Source: Gigaspora margarita (Eukaryota > Glomeromycota > Glomeromycetes > Diversisporales > Gigasporaceae). From it: a stretch of DNA of 64,000 nucleotides. The translations under genes were made by a program, and so were the position numbers. Shown here piece after piece: positions 31,715-43,100 of this stretch. Position 1 is the first letter of the stretch; each line of letters opens with the position of its first letter. Under the pieces are notes generated by a model. The model was not told the DNA's origin. It saw only the letters and a list, made by a program, of their open reading frames with translations, and did no database searches. The stretch spans positions 1,058 to 65,057 of the forward strand of contig WTPW01001570.1 in assembly GCA_009809945.1 (NCBI GenBank). The letters run 5' to 3'.

Positions 31715-31815
31715 GGCCTACTCCCCTCTTCCCTTCCTTAATATAGATTTGGTCAGGTTTTTATATATAATTTCAATATTTTTTCCCCTTTTCTTCTCCT
31801 AAAAAATCATCTAAT
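31715..31815. repeat. Dispersed ~105-bp repeat (copy 2, inverted)
   Basis: Reverse complement of 28060-28172, with conserved cctgaccaaat and gattttttag blocks. Here the G/C-run part reads cctactcccctcttccct on the plus strand. Confidence 0.6.
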
Positions 31816-32326
31816 TTTTGACACTCTCCTAATAGTAATTAAATATTTATACTCTTTGTTTTTTACTTGTTTAACTTATTTACTGATTTTAATTTTATCA
31901 ATTAATAACAATTTTTTGCTGCTTTTAACTCTATTTAATTATAACTGGTTTTTATATTTGTAGCAGATTCAAAGGCATTATATAATAGTAATTAAGTATT
32001 TATATTATTTGTTTGTGAACTTTGATTTTTAATTTTAATTCCACTGATTAATTAGTAATTTTTGTACGCATAATCTGAATGAAGATTAATGTGAACTAGA
32101 GATCGTACTTGAGTAACCATTTTATTTATATAGCTATAATAAAATTACCTAGATAATTGAATAATTTAATAATTTCTGATTGCCATATCAAGATCATAGG
32201 AGGATTGATTAATAATACTTTGATTGTATGTAAATAAGCAGAAACTTTATCTCCACTAATTATCAATGAATCAGGATATTATTATTACAAACATAATTTA
32301 CTTTTTTAATTCTACTTAATAGTACC

Positions 32327-32623
32327 AGGACCCTGGACATCTAGTATAGAGGTCATACTTGAAACTTTTTTAGCAAAACACCTAAAATTTAAGAAGCAAA
32401 AAACAGGTTTTGGCAATTATCCTAGCATCCAGTGGTCCAATTTGAATAAACTTTTTTTTAAAATGAAGCTCTTAGTAAGGCGCATTTAACAAAAAAAAGA
32501 TTATTCAATTCTGATCACTAGATTAAAAGTTATTAAAGTAAATAGATTTTGTTATTTTTAGCAAATTAGATCAAAATTGGCCAAAATCTAATTATGACCT
32601 ATATAAGAGATGTCTGGAGTTCT
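32327..32623. mobile_element. 297-bp hAT-like MITE, 8-bp TSD (copy 1)
   Basis: It begins AGGACCCTGGACAT and ends ATGTCTGGAGTTCT. The 8 bp ATAGTACC are duplicated (32319-32326 and 32624-32631). The middle (ttggcaattatcctagcatc, then cagtggtccaatttgaat) is nearly identical to the copy at 55092-55390. Confidence 0.82.
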
Positions 32624-32771
32624 ATAGTACCTGTTTTTTATACTTATGGGCTAAACTAAACAATTACTGCTAATTTGAATAGTATTATATAATAGTAATT
32701 AAGTATTTATGCTCTTAGTTTGTGAACTTGTTTACTGATTTTAATTTTACTAAGTAATAATGATCTTATTC

Positions 32772-33897
32772 AATATCTATACTAACCAACTCTTTCTGAC
32801 GATCTCTTATACCAAAAATTTCAAAAAACTGACCTATGAAAAACTGTATAGTTAGTATATCTAAACACAACAAAACCTCACCAAGCTGCTATCAGGTACA
32901 AACTCTATTCACTAGATGTTCTGTACTTGAAATAGAGATGAAAAAGACTAGCAGACTTTTAAGTGAGGCACCTTGGCAGGCTTTGGTACTATTGAGCAAA
33001 GATGTAGTAGAGAAACTCTGGAGCTTTGTCAAGTCCTATGGATATGAAAGTGGAAGTAGAGACTTGGTTAGGTATACTATTCTATGTACTGTAACTTTTA
33101 CAAACACCTTTAAATTTTGGTACCTCTATGGCATTTCTTTGGACTTTTTGAAATTTCAAAAAAGTGGGTGTTTTAGCTTACCCTCTCTAAAAGATCAGCA
33201 ATGTTTACTCCTTCCAAATTGGGATTGCGTCTACCAAATAAGAACCAAGTCATGAATGAAATCGGGTTCTTAGAAATAAACAATGAAAGACATGTGGAAT
33301 GTTTTGGAGTAAAACCAAAATGAAATTTCTTTTTAGAATATTCTTTTAGACATGGTTTTTCTTTCTCATTTTGTATATATAATATTTAGATAAGACATTT
33401 CTTTGTACAGTATTATATAATTTTTATTGTCAGGCATAGGTGTAAATTGTGCTATCATAGCTGTTTACTTTTTGCTCTTCCCTTCTTTCTTTTCATATTT
33501 TTTCTTTGTTTACATTTTGGTCTTTCATTTAGATACTATAGTTATTCCTTTTTTTTTTTTTACTTCCTTTTATTTTCATTATTTGTTTTTTTTTTTCTTG
33601 CAGAGTTTTGCTGCTCGAGAAATTAGGAGAAGAGAGTTAAAAAGTAGGCAGTTATAATAGGTGGCAAACTTCCAATTGGTAATTTGGACACTCTAAGTCT
33701 ACCTGAAATGAGAAGTTATAATGAGAAAAAAGGTTGATATATTAGGTCACATTTAAGAATCATATTGACACCTGGGTGGATCAGATTTTAATTCTTGAAT
33801 CAATCTAAAGTAGGCCACATATGATGTACTGAAGCTACAAAATATGTTTAAATAAAGTTGTGGCATGACTGCCGAATTTAAAAAAAAAAAAAAAAAA
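32772..33897 (+). mobile_element. 1.1 kb poly(A) retroelement, 10-bp TSD
   Basis: The 10 bp gatcttattc are found at 32762-32771 and directly after the poly(A) run at 33898-33907. Near the 3' end aataaagttgtggcatgact, then gccgaattt precedes poly(A), like other non-LTR elements in this window. A 139-residue open stretch at 32836-33255 contains CIVSISKHNKTSPSCYQ and lacks any known domain. A pyrimidine-rich stretch ends in ttgcag at 33598-33603 and could resemble a splice acceptor. The start aactctttctg also opens the LINE at 38232. It could be a long SINE or a retrocopied transcript. Confidence 0.65.
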
Positions 33898-34109
33898 GAT
33901 CTTATTCTTACAAGCTAACCAAAGTTATTAATGTAAATGAATAGTTTGAAGGCATTATATAATAGTGAATAAGAATTTATACTTTTAATTTGTGAACAAC
34001 ATTTTTTACGTTTAACTTTACTTAATAATAAGCAATTTTTATACTTATAGCCTAAACTAAATGATTAGTGCAAATAAACCAATTGAAAAGAATTGTATAA
34101 TAGAAATTA

Positions 34110-34300
34110 TAGAAGTTATCAAAAAAAAGTATCTTTGTAGTTATATAAAATCATAAGAAATAAGCTGATTCTAGTAGTTTTTTGATTCTTGAAGAATTTT
34201 AAAGATTTTGAATAAAATATAGCTATTATTGATTGAAAATTATGATTACTAGGAAATTATCATCATCACAAAATCTAAGAGTTACACCTTTTTGCAACTA
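34110..34300. mobile_element. ~200-bp MITE family member (copy 1)
   Basis: Shares gaaataagctgattctagta, then tttttgattcttg, and ttttaaagattttgaataaa with 35652-35880 (inverted) and 35990-36214. The ends carry related strings (tatctttgtagttatataaa / ttacacctttttgcaacta). Borders are approximate. Confidence 0.5.
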
Positions 34301-34309
34301 TATAATTAA

Positions 34310-35547
34310 TTGATAATCCGCCTGTCAACTGGAGAGTAGCGAAATATTGCATTCTTCAATCTAACAATTTTTTCTTACTAAGTTAATGACAATGTTCACT
34401 AATTGAAAGTTGTAGAGCTCGCCAAGACACATCTAACGGTAGTTAGATCATCCAAATCAATCCAGTGGATAGCAAGATATCATCAAAAAATGATTGACTG
34501 ACTATATAAAATCTTGTGACGCAGATTATATGGGCGCAGTCAATTAAAACATGGCTTATAGCATTTTTTGCAAAAATGAGTTAACAATACTATCAAATAA
34601 AGCATGCATTTAACTATATAATTTAGTATTTAAAGCATCGATTTACATAATAAAATTTTTGTTGATGCCTATTTTTCTAAATGCCGTATGTAAATAGAAG
34701 CGATCTAAAAATAGATTTTAGAAATTAGCTTGTTGATCCTTGCTGCATAGTCATAGAAAAGAGCTAGTATGATTGGCTAATTCAGGTAGATCAAACAGTT
34801 TATACTAATAATAGAACATCATCATTGTTGTTACACTAAATTTCAAACATGATTTGCTCAAAATGGAAAAAAAGCCATAAGCCGTGTTTTAATTGACTGT
34901 GCCCCATATATAAAAATCACTATAGGCGAAATGTGGCATGCTTCCATCTAAATTTTTTTTCTTACTAAGTTAATGATGCATGTCCACTAATTAAAAGTTG
35001 TAGAGCTCATTGAGACACATCTAACAGTAGTTAGATCATCTAAATCAGTCTAGTGGATAGTGAGATATCATCGAAAAATGATTGGCTGACTATATAAAAT
35101 CTCTATGTAAATATATATTGTTTACATAAAGATTTTATATAGTCAGCCAATCATTTTTTGATGATATCTCGCCATCTACTAGACCGATTTGGATGATCTA
35201 ACCACCGTTAGATGCATCACGACGAGCTCTACAACTTTCAATTAGTGGACATGCATTATTAACTTAGTAAGAAAAAAACTTTTAGATAGAAGCACGCCAC
35301 ATTTCGCCTATAGTAATTTTTATATATAATCTGCGTCATGGGATTTTATATAGTCAGCCAATTATTTTTCGATGATTTCTTGCCATCCACTAGACTGATT
35401 TGGATAATTTAACTACTATTAGATGCGTCTTGATGAGCTCTACAACTTTTAATTAGTAGATATGTATTGTTAACTTAGTAAGAAAAAAAATTTTAAATGG
35501 AAGAACGCCACATTTCACCATTCTCTAGTTGACAGATAGATTATCAA
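34310..35547. mobile_element. 1.24 kb fold-back element, TTAA TSD
   Basis: The ends TTGATAATCCGCCTGTCAAC and GTTGACAGATAGATTATCAA are inverted and directly flanked by TTAA on both sides (34306-34309, 35548-35551). Four copies of a module of about 180 bp (cttactaagttaatg, gttgtagagctc, gatatcatc, actatataaaat) are arranged two forward, two reverse, around a centre at about 35115. TTAA duplication is known for piggyBac and Kolobok classes, but no transposase is present. A second MITE (34532-34905) sits in the left half. Confidence 0.72.
34532..34905. mobile_element. 374-bp MITE nested in the TTAA fold-back
   Basis: The ends GGGCGCAGTCAATTAAAACA and TGTTTTAATTGACTGTGCCC are inverted. The unoccupied module in the other half of the fold-back reads ttatatataatctgcgtcat (35320-35339), which gives the empty site. 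The implied duplication is short (atat). Confidence 0.7.
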
Positions 35548-35651
35548 TTAAGTATTTATTTTTTAATTTGTGAACTTGATTTGCCTTTAATTTCATAATT
35601 AATACTGATTCTATACTCACAAGCTAACTAAAATAATTATAGTAGTTTGTA

Positions 35652-35880
35652 CAAAAGTGTGACCAGTAATTTTATGATGATTATTGCAAAAAAATTTCTA
35701 AGATGTTAAATTCTCTATTGGTTATTTTCAATCAATAATGTCTATATTTATTCAAAATCTTCAAAATTCTCATAAAAATCAAAAAATCTACTAGAATTAG
35801 CTGATTTCTTATGATTTTATATAACATTTAATCTGCAAAGATTCACTTTTTGCAACTTCATAATACAAGTAAATAAGCAT
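35652..35880. mobile_element. ~200-bp MITE family member (copy 2, inverted)
   Basis: Inverted relative of 34110-34300 and 35990-36214 with conserved aaaaatctactagaattagc, then tgatttcttatga. The outer ends (tttgtacaaaagtgtgacca / ttcactttttgcaactt) form the inverted repeat. Confidence 0.5.
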
Positions 35881-35989
35881 TTTGTAATAGTAATTAAATA
35901 TATCGTTTGTGAACTTTTATTTCTAATTTTAATTACATTATTAATAATGATTCTTATATCTACAAACCAAACAAAGTGATTATAGCGGT

Positions 35990-36214
35990 TTACAAAAAGG
36001 TGTGCTCTCTGCAAATTATGAAGTTATGTAAAACCTCAAGAAATTAGCTGATTCTAGTAGATTTTTTGATTCTTGGAAAATTTTAAAGATTTTGAATAAA
36101 ATATATGAGTTAATGATTAAAAATTAGAATCAATAAAAGGGAATTAAAATCTCAGAAATTTTTTTGCTATTATTATGAAATTACAGGGTCATACATTTTT
36201 GCAAACTGTAATGC
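35990..36214. mobile_element. ~225-bp MITE family member (copy 3)
   Basis: The left end gtttacaaaaaggtgtgctc pairs with the right end gggtcatacatttttgcaaa. The body has agctgattctagtagatttt, then ttgattcttgg, as in the other copies. Confidence 0.55.
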
Positions 36215-36353
36215 GAATGGAAGAGCATCATATAATAGTAAATAGAAATTTATATTTTTTGTTTCTAAACTTTGTTTGCTAATTTTAATTCTACTAATTA
36301 ACAATCCTTAAGCTAAAGTAATTAATGTGAATAAATTTGAAGGCATTATATAA

Positions 36354-36517
36354 GAGGTGTGCTATTTATCATGTGATATTTTTTACTTAGTAGCTACCTT
36401 TATTTATATTTGGTATGATCACTTTATTTAATTCTGACTAATTAATAATATATAGATGTAATTACCATCTTTGACCATGTATTCATGATAAAAATCATGT
36501 AATAAATAGCATGCCCC
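36354..36517. mobile_element. 164-bp Harbinger-like MITE, TAA TSD (copy 2)
   Basis: The ends GAGGTGTGCTATTTATCATG and (reverse strand) GGGGCATGCTATTTATTACA are inverted. TAA flanks both sides (36351-36353, 36518-36520). The interior matches the copy at 20394-20559, including cataaaaatcatgtaataaa at the right end with one change. Confidence 0.8.
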
Positions 36518-36619
36518 TAATAGTATTTAAGTATTTATGCTCTTTGTTTATAAACTTAGATTTTTGATTTTATTTTACTAATCACTAAATAGTTTTTAAA
36601 TAGATTCTGTTCGATACTA

Positions 36620-38230
36620 GTTAATGCACTTTGCAAGAAGATATAGTTTCTGTGTTATGTAGGAATTAAAGATTCTATCAATTTTAAAAACTTTATTGAT
36701 TTCAAAAAAATATAAATGTAATCATTCAAAAATAAGAAAAAATGTGCTTGTCACCAGTAGTGACAGTAACCAGATTAGAGTTAGAGTTAGATTTAGAGTT
36801 AGAAGAAGGTTTATTATATAATAAAACACCCCAAGAAGTATTTTAGCTAAAAAAATATTGGTTTCATAGACACAATTTGAAGTTATTGTGATTTGTAATT
36901 TTTTGAATTTTTTTGTCATACTAATCTAGCAATTTGATTGGCTCAGAACTGTAACCACAGTTACAAATAGATTCACTCCAAAAATAAAACAACAGATAGT
37001 CTAAAATTAGAAATTTTCCTGAACTTGATCAAGAAATTGTGGCTATGGCCATATCTTTTTGCAAAGTAAATAAATATTTGAATTAGAATTAGTATTTTAG
37101 AGCTGATTATATATTAAAATAAATAAATTAAAAAATAAAAAAAATTTTATAGTATTATAAATTTTTATTATTGAAATTATATATTTATTAAATTTGAAAC
37201 TTTAATTTTTTATTTTTAATACAGTAGTTAAATTTTGTATTGTTAAATTAAATTAAACTATATATATAGTAGATAGATCAGTACTAAACTAGCAGGTGGG
37301 TTGGGTAATTGGTAGTTAGCTTTTAATTAGCTTTTAAATTAGTATGTTAGCTAGGTGTTGGCTCTTAATCAACAGACAGGCTCAGTGTTGTACATTTTTA
37401 TTGTCCAAAAATTTTTGAGTAAAGCTTTCTCAATTCAGATTTAATAAAATTTTTTTATTTAATTCTACAAGTATATAGAATTAAAATAAATAAATTTCTA
37501 TCAAATTTGAACAAATAGTTATCAAAAAAACATTATTCAAAAATTTTTGAAAAATAAAAATATACAACACTGGATGGGCTGGGTAATTAAGTAATTCTTG
37601 AATAGTAGGTAGGTTGGTTTTAGTTAGAGTAATATCTTTGTTAAAATTTTTGCTTAGATAGCTTGTACCTTTAACAGGTTTCAAATATCAGTCAATATTT
37701 ATAACTGTGATTTAAAATATAGAAGCAGAATAACATATAATAGTATTTTTAATATACCAATAAAAAAGTTCTTGATTATACATGAGGATGAAAGTATTTC
37801 AGGTTTGAAAACCCAAAATTAAAATTTGAAGACAAAATTGTTTTTGACCTATTTTACTTGAAAGATAAAATTATTTGATACTTTTTTTGAATAGACAAAA
37901 TTATAAGTAACATATCTATATAAATTTTATTTGCTCTTCCTTATAAAATTTTTTAATTTTCTCTAATAAAGACGAAAAAGGACTTTTTCAAAAATCAATT
38001 TCGGTAGCATCACTAATCTTGATAATTATTTAAAATTGAATTTTAAAAAACTTGAGAAAGTAAATGAGTATAGATTTAACTAAAATTTACAAAGCAAAAT
38101 ATATTCACCATTAAATATATAAAGGGTAATTAGGCTAGACCAATTTAATTTTTTGTTTAACATAACCCTCTTCCCCCTATTTTTTAAAATTAATATGAAT
38201 CCAATACACATTAATAGTAATTAATAGTAT
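36620..38230. other. AT-rich region, no gene; one inverted repeat
   Basis: No coding sequence is recognisable. An inverted repeat pairs 37382-37421 (cagtgttgtacatttttatt, then caaaaatttttgag) with 37532-37574, separated by about 110 bp. This could be an old MITE. The remainder is unexplained. Confidence 0.5.
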
Positions 38231-38797
38231 TCAACTCTTTCTGCTAATCACTGGACCCAAATCGGGAGCCATAGAAAACAATAACAGAACATGTAAAATA
38301 ACAAGAAGAATATAGTACAAGTCACCAAATAGAGTACAGAAAATTATCACAACATCAAAAAGAATAACTCAAGACAAAACAGCACAACTGAAAACACAGA
38401 AAATACAAATCTTCTTGTAGAATGACAAAAACACAGGCAGAAAGTAAAAAGAAACACACAAGAAGAAGATATTTTGATGATCGATAACGTAGTCAAAGAA
38501 TGAAGAAATAACGAGAAAACTATCCTGGTATAGTTGAGTAGTACAAAAACAACTGGAGAACATATATGGCAGATTTGTTGTACACAAAAATACAAAAGAA
38601 ATATTTTGGCAAAAGTGGGCGATAGCAAAAACCTTGTACTGCAAATCATTAACAGACTACATAATCAAGTAAACGTGTACAGGTAAACAACAATCAACAA
38701 ATAAACAATAGAAGATTAGCCACAACAAAACAGATAAACAAACACATAAACATGGGAACATCTAAAATTAGTAATCAACAAGATAAGTAGAAGATAA

Positions 38798-40081
38798 ATG
38801 AACATCAAACAGGTACTGGACTGGAAAGTAAAGTTCCTCAAAGGAGGGTGTGAAGCACTCAGAGGTGGCGTGCAGAAATGCATAAAGTTCTTAAATACGT
38901 CATGTACAAAAATACAGATGATTGACTCTGAGTTAGCAAAAGCAATAGAAGTAATATCAGCAGAAGAGATATATCTAATTAGACATTTATTAGAAAACTA
39001 CCACAATTTAACAGAAAAGCAGTTCAAAGATATACAGGCGATCACAAATGAAGAGAGAAAAGAGTGTGAGGAAACCACAATGAGAAAGAAAATGTTAATA
39101 GAGTCAGAATGCAGTACACTAAACTACGGCATCGAAGAAAAAATACGCAGCATAGTAGAATCTACGAACATAGGTATGGAGGTAGAAAATCAAATATCTT
39201 GTATAATTAACAAGAACAAAAGCTTTGAAGTGAAGACAAGAAATATAGAAGAAGAAAAGCCTGAAGTAACACAAGAAGTAGCCCTAACGGCGCAAAGCGC
39301 ACAAGTACTAAAGGAAGATTTAAGTATCATTAAAAAGAACAGAGAAAAACCAAATGGAATATACACAGTATGGGATATACCCAGAGATATGTCACCACGC
39401 ATGCTCCAGAAAGAATTGAGCTTCTTTGGAAATGTATCAATTATACAATGGAGAGGCAGAAAAACAAGTAGCGCAGCCCTAATACAAATCAGATTTAAGA
39501 GTGTGGAAAGAAAACAAAATTGGGAAAGCAAATGGGCTGTCATACTTGAAAGATCAGAAAGATTGTTACACATGACGATAAATGAATTTGAAAAGGAGGA
39601 ATTAGTGAAAAGAAATCAGTATAAAACAAAAATAACAAACGTACCAAAGTATGCAATTGATTCTCTTTTACTAAAACAACTGAGTAGAGTAAATGCAAAG
39701 TCAGTTTATATTACAAACAATTGTCATGGTAACCCAAAGAAAATAGCAATAGTATATTTCGAATCACAAGAAGATTTGACAAAAGCAAGAGAATCTGGAA
39801 TATACTACTATAACACAAAACTCGAGTAGTGGAACCCAGTGTATGAAGTACAAAAAGAAAGTGAAGAATATAAAAACACGAAGTTAGAGTGTAATGAAGG
39901 GTTGAAAAGGAAGCACTACCTAGTAGAAGTAAATATTAACAAAAGAAGAGAAGAGATTCTTAGAAAGGAAAGTGAAGGAAACAAAAGGTCCAAGATTTCA
40001 GAGTCAAAAGTAACACTCACCATTTTGAGAGCAGGCGTGAAAAAAATTATGAACAGCAGAACAGAAGAGGAAAAAGCATAG
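38798..40081 (+). pseudogene. LINE ORF1 protein with RRM-like domains
   Basis: A 343-residue open stretch ends at a TAG (39827-39829) and continues in the same frame (WNPVYEVQKES...) to a TAG near 40079, giving about 427 residues. The N-terminal half is helical and charged (LRGGVQKCIKFLNTSC; EEIYLIRHLLENYHNL) and may be a coiled coil for trimerisation. Residues around 185-240 (GIYTVWDIPRDMSPRMLQKE, FFGNVSIIQW, AALIQIRFKSVE) resemble an RRM, and a second RRM-like fold follows (KITNVPKYAIDSLLL, VYITNN, IAIVYFESQEDLTKARESG). ORF1 proteins bind element RNA in the ribonucleoprotein. The internal TAG is probably decay. An upstream ATG is not evident, so I chose the first ATG. Confidence 0.75.
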
Positions 40082-40193
40082 AAAGATATGGTAGCAGAAG
40101 CTCTGAAAGAGGCAGTATGAATGAGAAGATATGGATAAAATTGAAGGAGTTGGAAAGAACAATTAAAGGGCTAGTAGGCCCTAACCACTTCTA

Positions 40194-43100
40194 ATGGGCG
40201 CACTAGTTGAATCACAGAATAATAGTAGACAACATAAGTCTACTAATCGACAAGGCGCAACAAACTTAAGACTTATAGCGCAAAATAAAAATGGAGAATC
40301 AAGTAGAGCGGTGCAAAATAGAAATGAAGAGATAGATGTATTTCTAATGGAAAAAAGACTAGAATTCGAAACATTGCGAAAGAAGGAAACTAAGCATGAA
40401 GTACATACAAGTAAAAAGAAAGATCTGGAAATCTGCAACAAACCTGGAAAGTTAGAAAAAAGAAAAGAAGACCTAAAATCAAGCGGGGCCCAAGCAAAGA
40501 AAAAAGGAAAAGAAGTGAACACTAGAGAAAGTTTTACAGAAGAAGAAAACTGGTCTTTGTGTAAAATAGGAATGCATAACATCAATGGGATCAAGGGTAG
40601 TAAAATAAAACTTGAGGCAATTATCGATACAATGAAGGAGGAAAAAATAGATTTTATAGAAATCTGTGAAACAAATATAGCGGAAAAAGAAGGAAAGCTA
40701 ACATTAAAGAATGAGTCAGAAATGCTAAGTATTTGGACAGAGACAATAGAGGAAAAAAAAAAGGAATTTGGTGTTGGTCTATTAATAGAAAAAAAGTGGT
40801 CCAAACATGTAGCAAAGGTAGAAAAACTCGAGGCATATGTACTAAAAGCAGATCTAATGTTCAAAAGATTAGACTATAGTATAATAGCATTATATACTCC
40901 TCCGAATGATATGGATATAAGGAAGAAAATTTGGAAATTTATTCAAAATAGACTAGACCAAAATTATAAAAGAGAACGAAGATTCGTAATACTAGGAGAT
41001 TTCAACCACGAGTGGCGAAAAGAAGCTTTACTAAGAGGTTATGAAGTAGAAAAAAACAGAGAGTCAGAAAACATGTTTCATTTTATGTCAAATAAGAGTA
41101 TGATAGACTTGCACAAATGGTAGAAGCAAGAAGAAGCAAAACCTACATGGAAAGGAAGAGGAATAGAAACCCGTATTGATTTTATATAGCTGTCTAGGGA
41201 ATGCAAAAACAATGTGCTTAAAACATACACCTTGGATATGTCAGAAACAACGACAAGTGACCACTACCTCGTAGTAACCAAAATACTAACGGACATTAAT
41301 AGAGGCTGTATAAGAGCTGCAATATGTAGAAGAGCAAAAACAAAGAGAATTGAATTAGATGCAGAAAATATAAAAGACGAAGACTGGACAGCATATGCTC
41401 ACTATCTAGATATAAGATTGGAAACAAAGTGAAGAGAGTATCAGAAAGAGAATAAAATCGAAGAGGTGCACAATCGAGAGGTCTTAGACAAGAGTTGGAA
41501 ACTGATCAAAGAAAATATCATCACATCAGTGAATAAGTACTTACCAAAAAAGCGTAAAGTTAAAGCTATTGTTCAGAGTATACAAAGTGAGAAACTGCAG
41601 AAAATGAAAAAGAAAGTCAAAATTCTGAGCAAATTGTGTAGAAAAAATAAACATAATATAGGGAAAAATATTGAAAAGAATACTCAATGCGCATTTACCA
41701 AAACCTAGAAGAGGAAAACTTCACGCAAAACAGTTATATAGTTTGGTCAGAGGAATTAGGGAAAAAGTTGACAGAAAAATGGAAGACTGAACACAACACA
41801 TGGCATATGATGTGAAATAAGGCCGGAGAGGAAGTCATGCGAAAGTGCATCAAAGCAAGAGATGAAATGATCGTTTCAGACCAACGAAGGATGCTAAATA
41901 GTATATTGGATAGGTATGGAGACAAGATAGTAATAGATAGGTTAGTAGTAGACAAAAAGGGAGAGGAGATTCTATTAAACAATGAAGTAGAAGTAAAGAA
42001 CCACATAGCAGAACATTTTGAAAATTAGTACAGCTCTAGGAAAATAAAAGTAGAAAAAATGAATAACAAATGGAAGGAGCAGTATAGTCCAATTGGAGAT
42101 ATAGATAAAAACCAGTACAAGGAGCTAACCGAGGAGATAAGTGAACAGGAATAGCTAGAGGCTATGGAAAAGACCAAAAATAACTTGGCACCAGATGCAT
42201 CTGGAATAACATATCTGATACTTAAAAAAGTAGAAAAGAAAACCAATAAGATACTGCGAATATTTGCAATCATGTGCATAAGAAATAGAAAAATCCCAAA
42301 AGAATGGAAAAAGGGCTTATTATACGCAATACCCAAAAATGAATTTTGGAACTATAACCTTAATAACATTCGTCCAATAATGTTATTAGAAACACTGTGC
42401 AAAACAACAGTAAGGATAATTAACGGAAGGATAAGCAGAACGATTAAAGATAAAGAAGTATTAAAAGGAAATAATTTTGCAGGTTTGCCGAGAGATTCCA
42501 CAAGCACCCCAATACAGATAATGAACAATATAATTGAGAAAGCTAAAGAGAAAGGAAAAAAACTCTGGGTTTTATTGCAAGACATGAAAAAGGCATTTGA
42601 CTCTGTAAGCCTTTTTATGCTCAAACTTGCAATAGAAAGAATCAAAATACCGCTGAGGGTCATAGAATTCTTATTGAACTTATATGAAAATTGAAAAACT
42701 AAAGTCATTACTGCATTTGGCAATAGCTGAGAAGTGAATGCGAAAGACGGTATCGACCAAGGGGAGGTAGTGTTCCCTTTAATGTAGAGAATATTTTACA
42801 ATTCCTTGTTAAGAATGGTGCAGGATCAAAAAAACTTGGGATATGAGATATCGGTACAATGGCCAGCTGATATAGTATTAGAAAAGACAGTTGAAATAAC
42901 ATGGAGACAGGTAGCAATGGCATATGCAGACAATACTACATGGATCGCAAAGTCAAGGGAAGACCTAAAATCGATTATAAGTATAGCTAACGAATTCTAC
43001 GAGATCAACGAAATAAAAATAAATGGAAAGAAATCAGAGCTTTTAGTAATTAATGGCAATGGTACAGAATTAAATGTTGAATTAGGAGAAAATAAAAGCA

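Larger units (their letters stand above)
31650..36620. repeat. Broken field of a ~160-bp periodic repeat
   Basis: A unit containing aaggcattatataatagtaa, ttaagtatttatactctttg, tttgtgaacttg and attttaattttactaattaa recurs near 31830, 31970, 32690, 33950, 35545, 35885, 36225 and 36525. The gaps contain identified insertions: the retroelement at 32772 and MITEs at 32327, 34110, 34310, 35652, 35990 and 36354. The likely original state was a tandem array that has since been invaded. No gene is seen. Confidence 0.55.

Noticed and set aside
38347..38649. Minus-strand open frames opposite the LINE leader, and similar ones at 39190, 40181, 42352 and 43661
   Set aside because: Antisense shadows of the A-rich LINE coding strand, rich in Phe, Ser and Leu.
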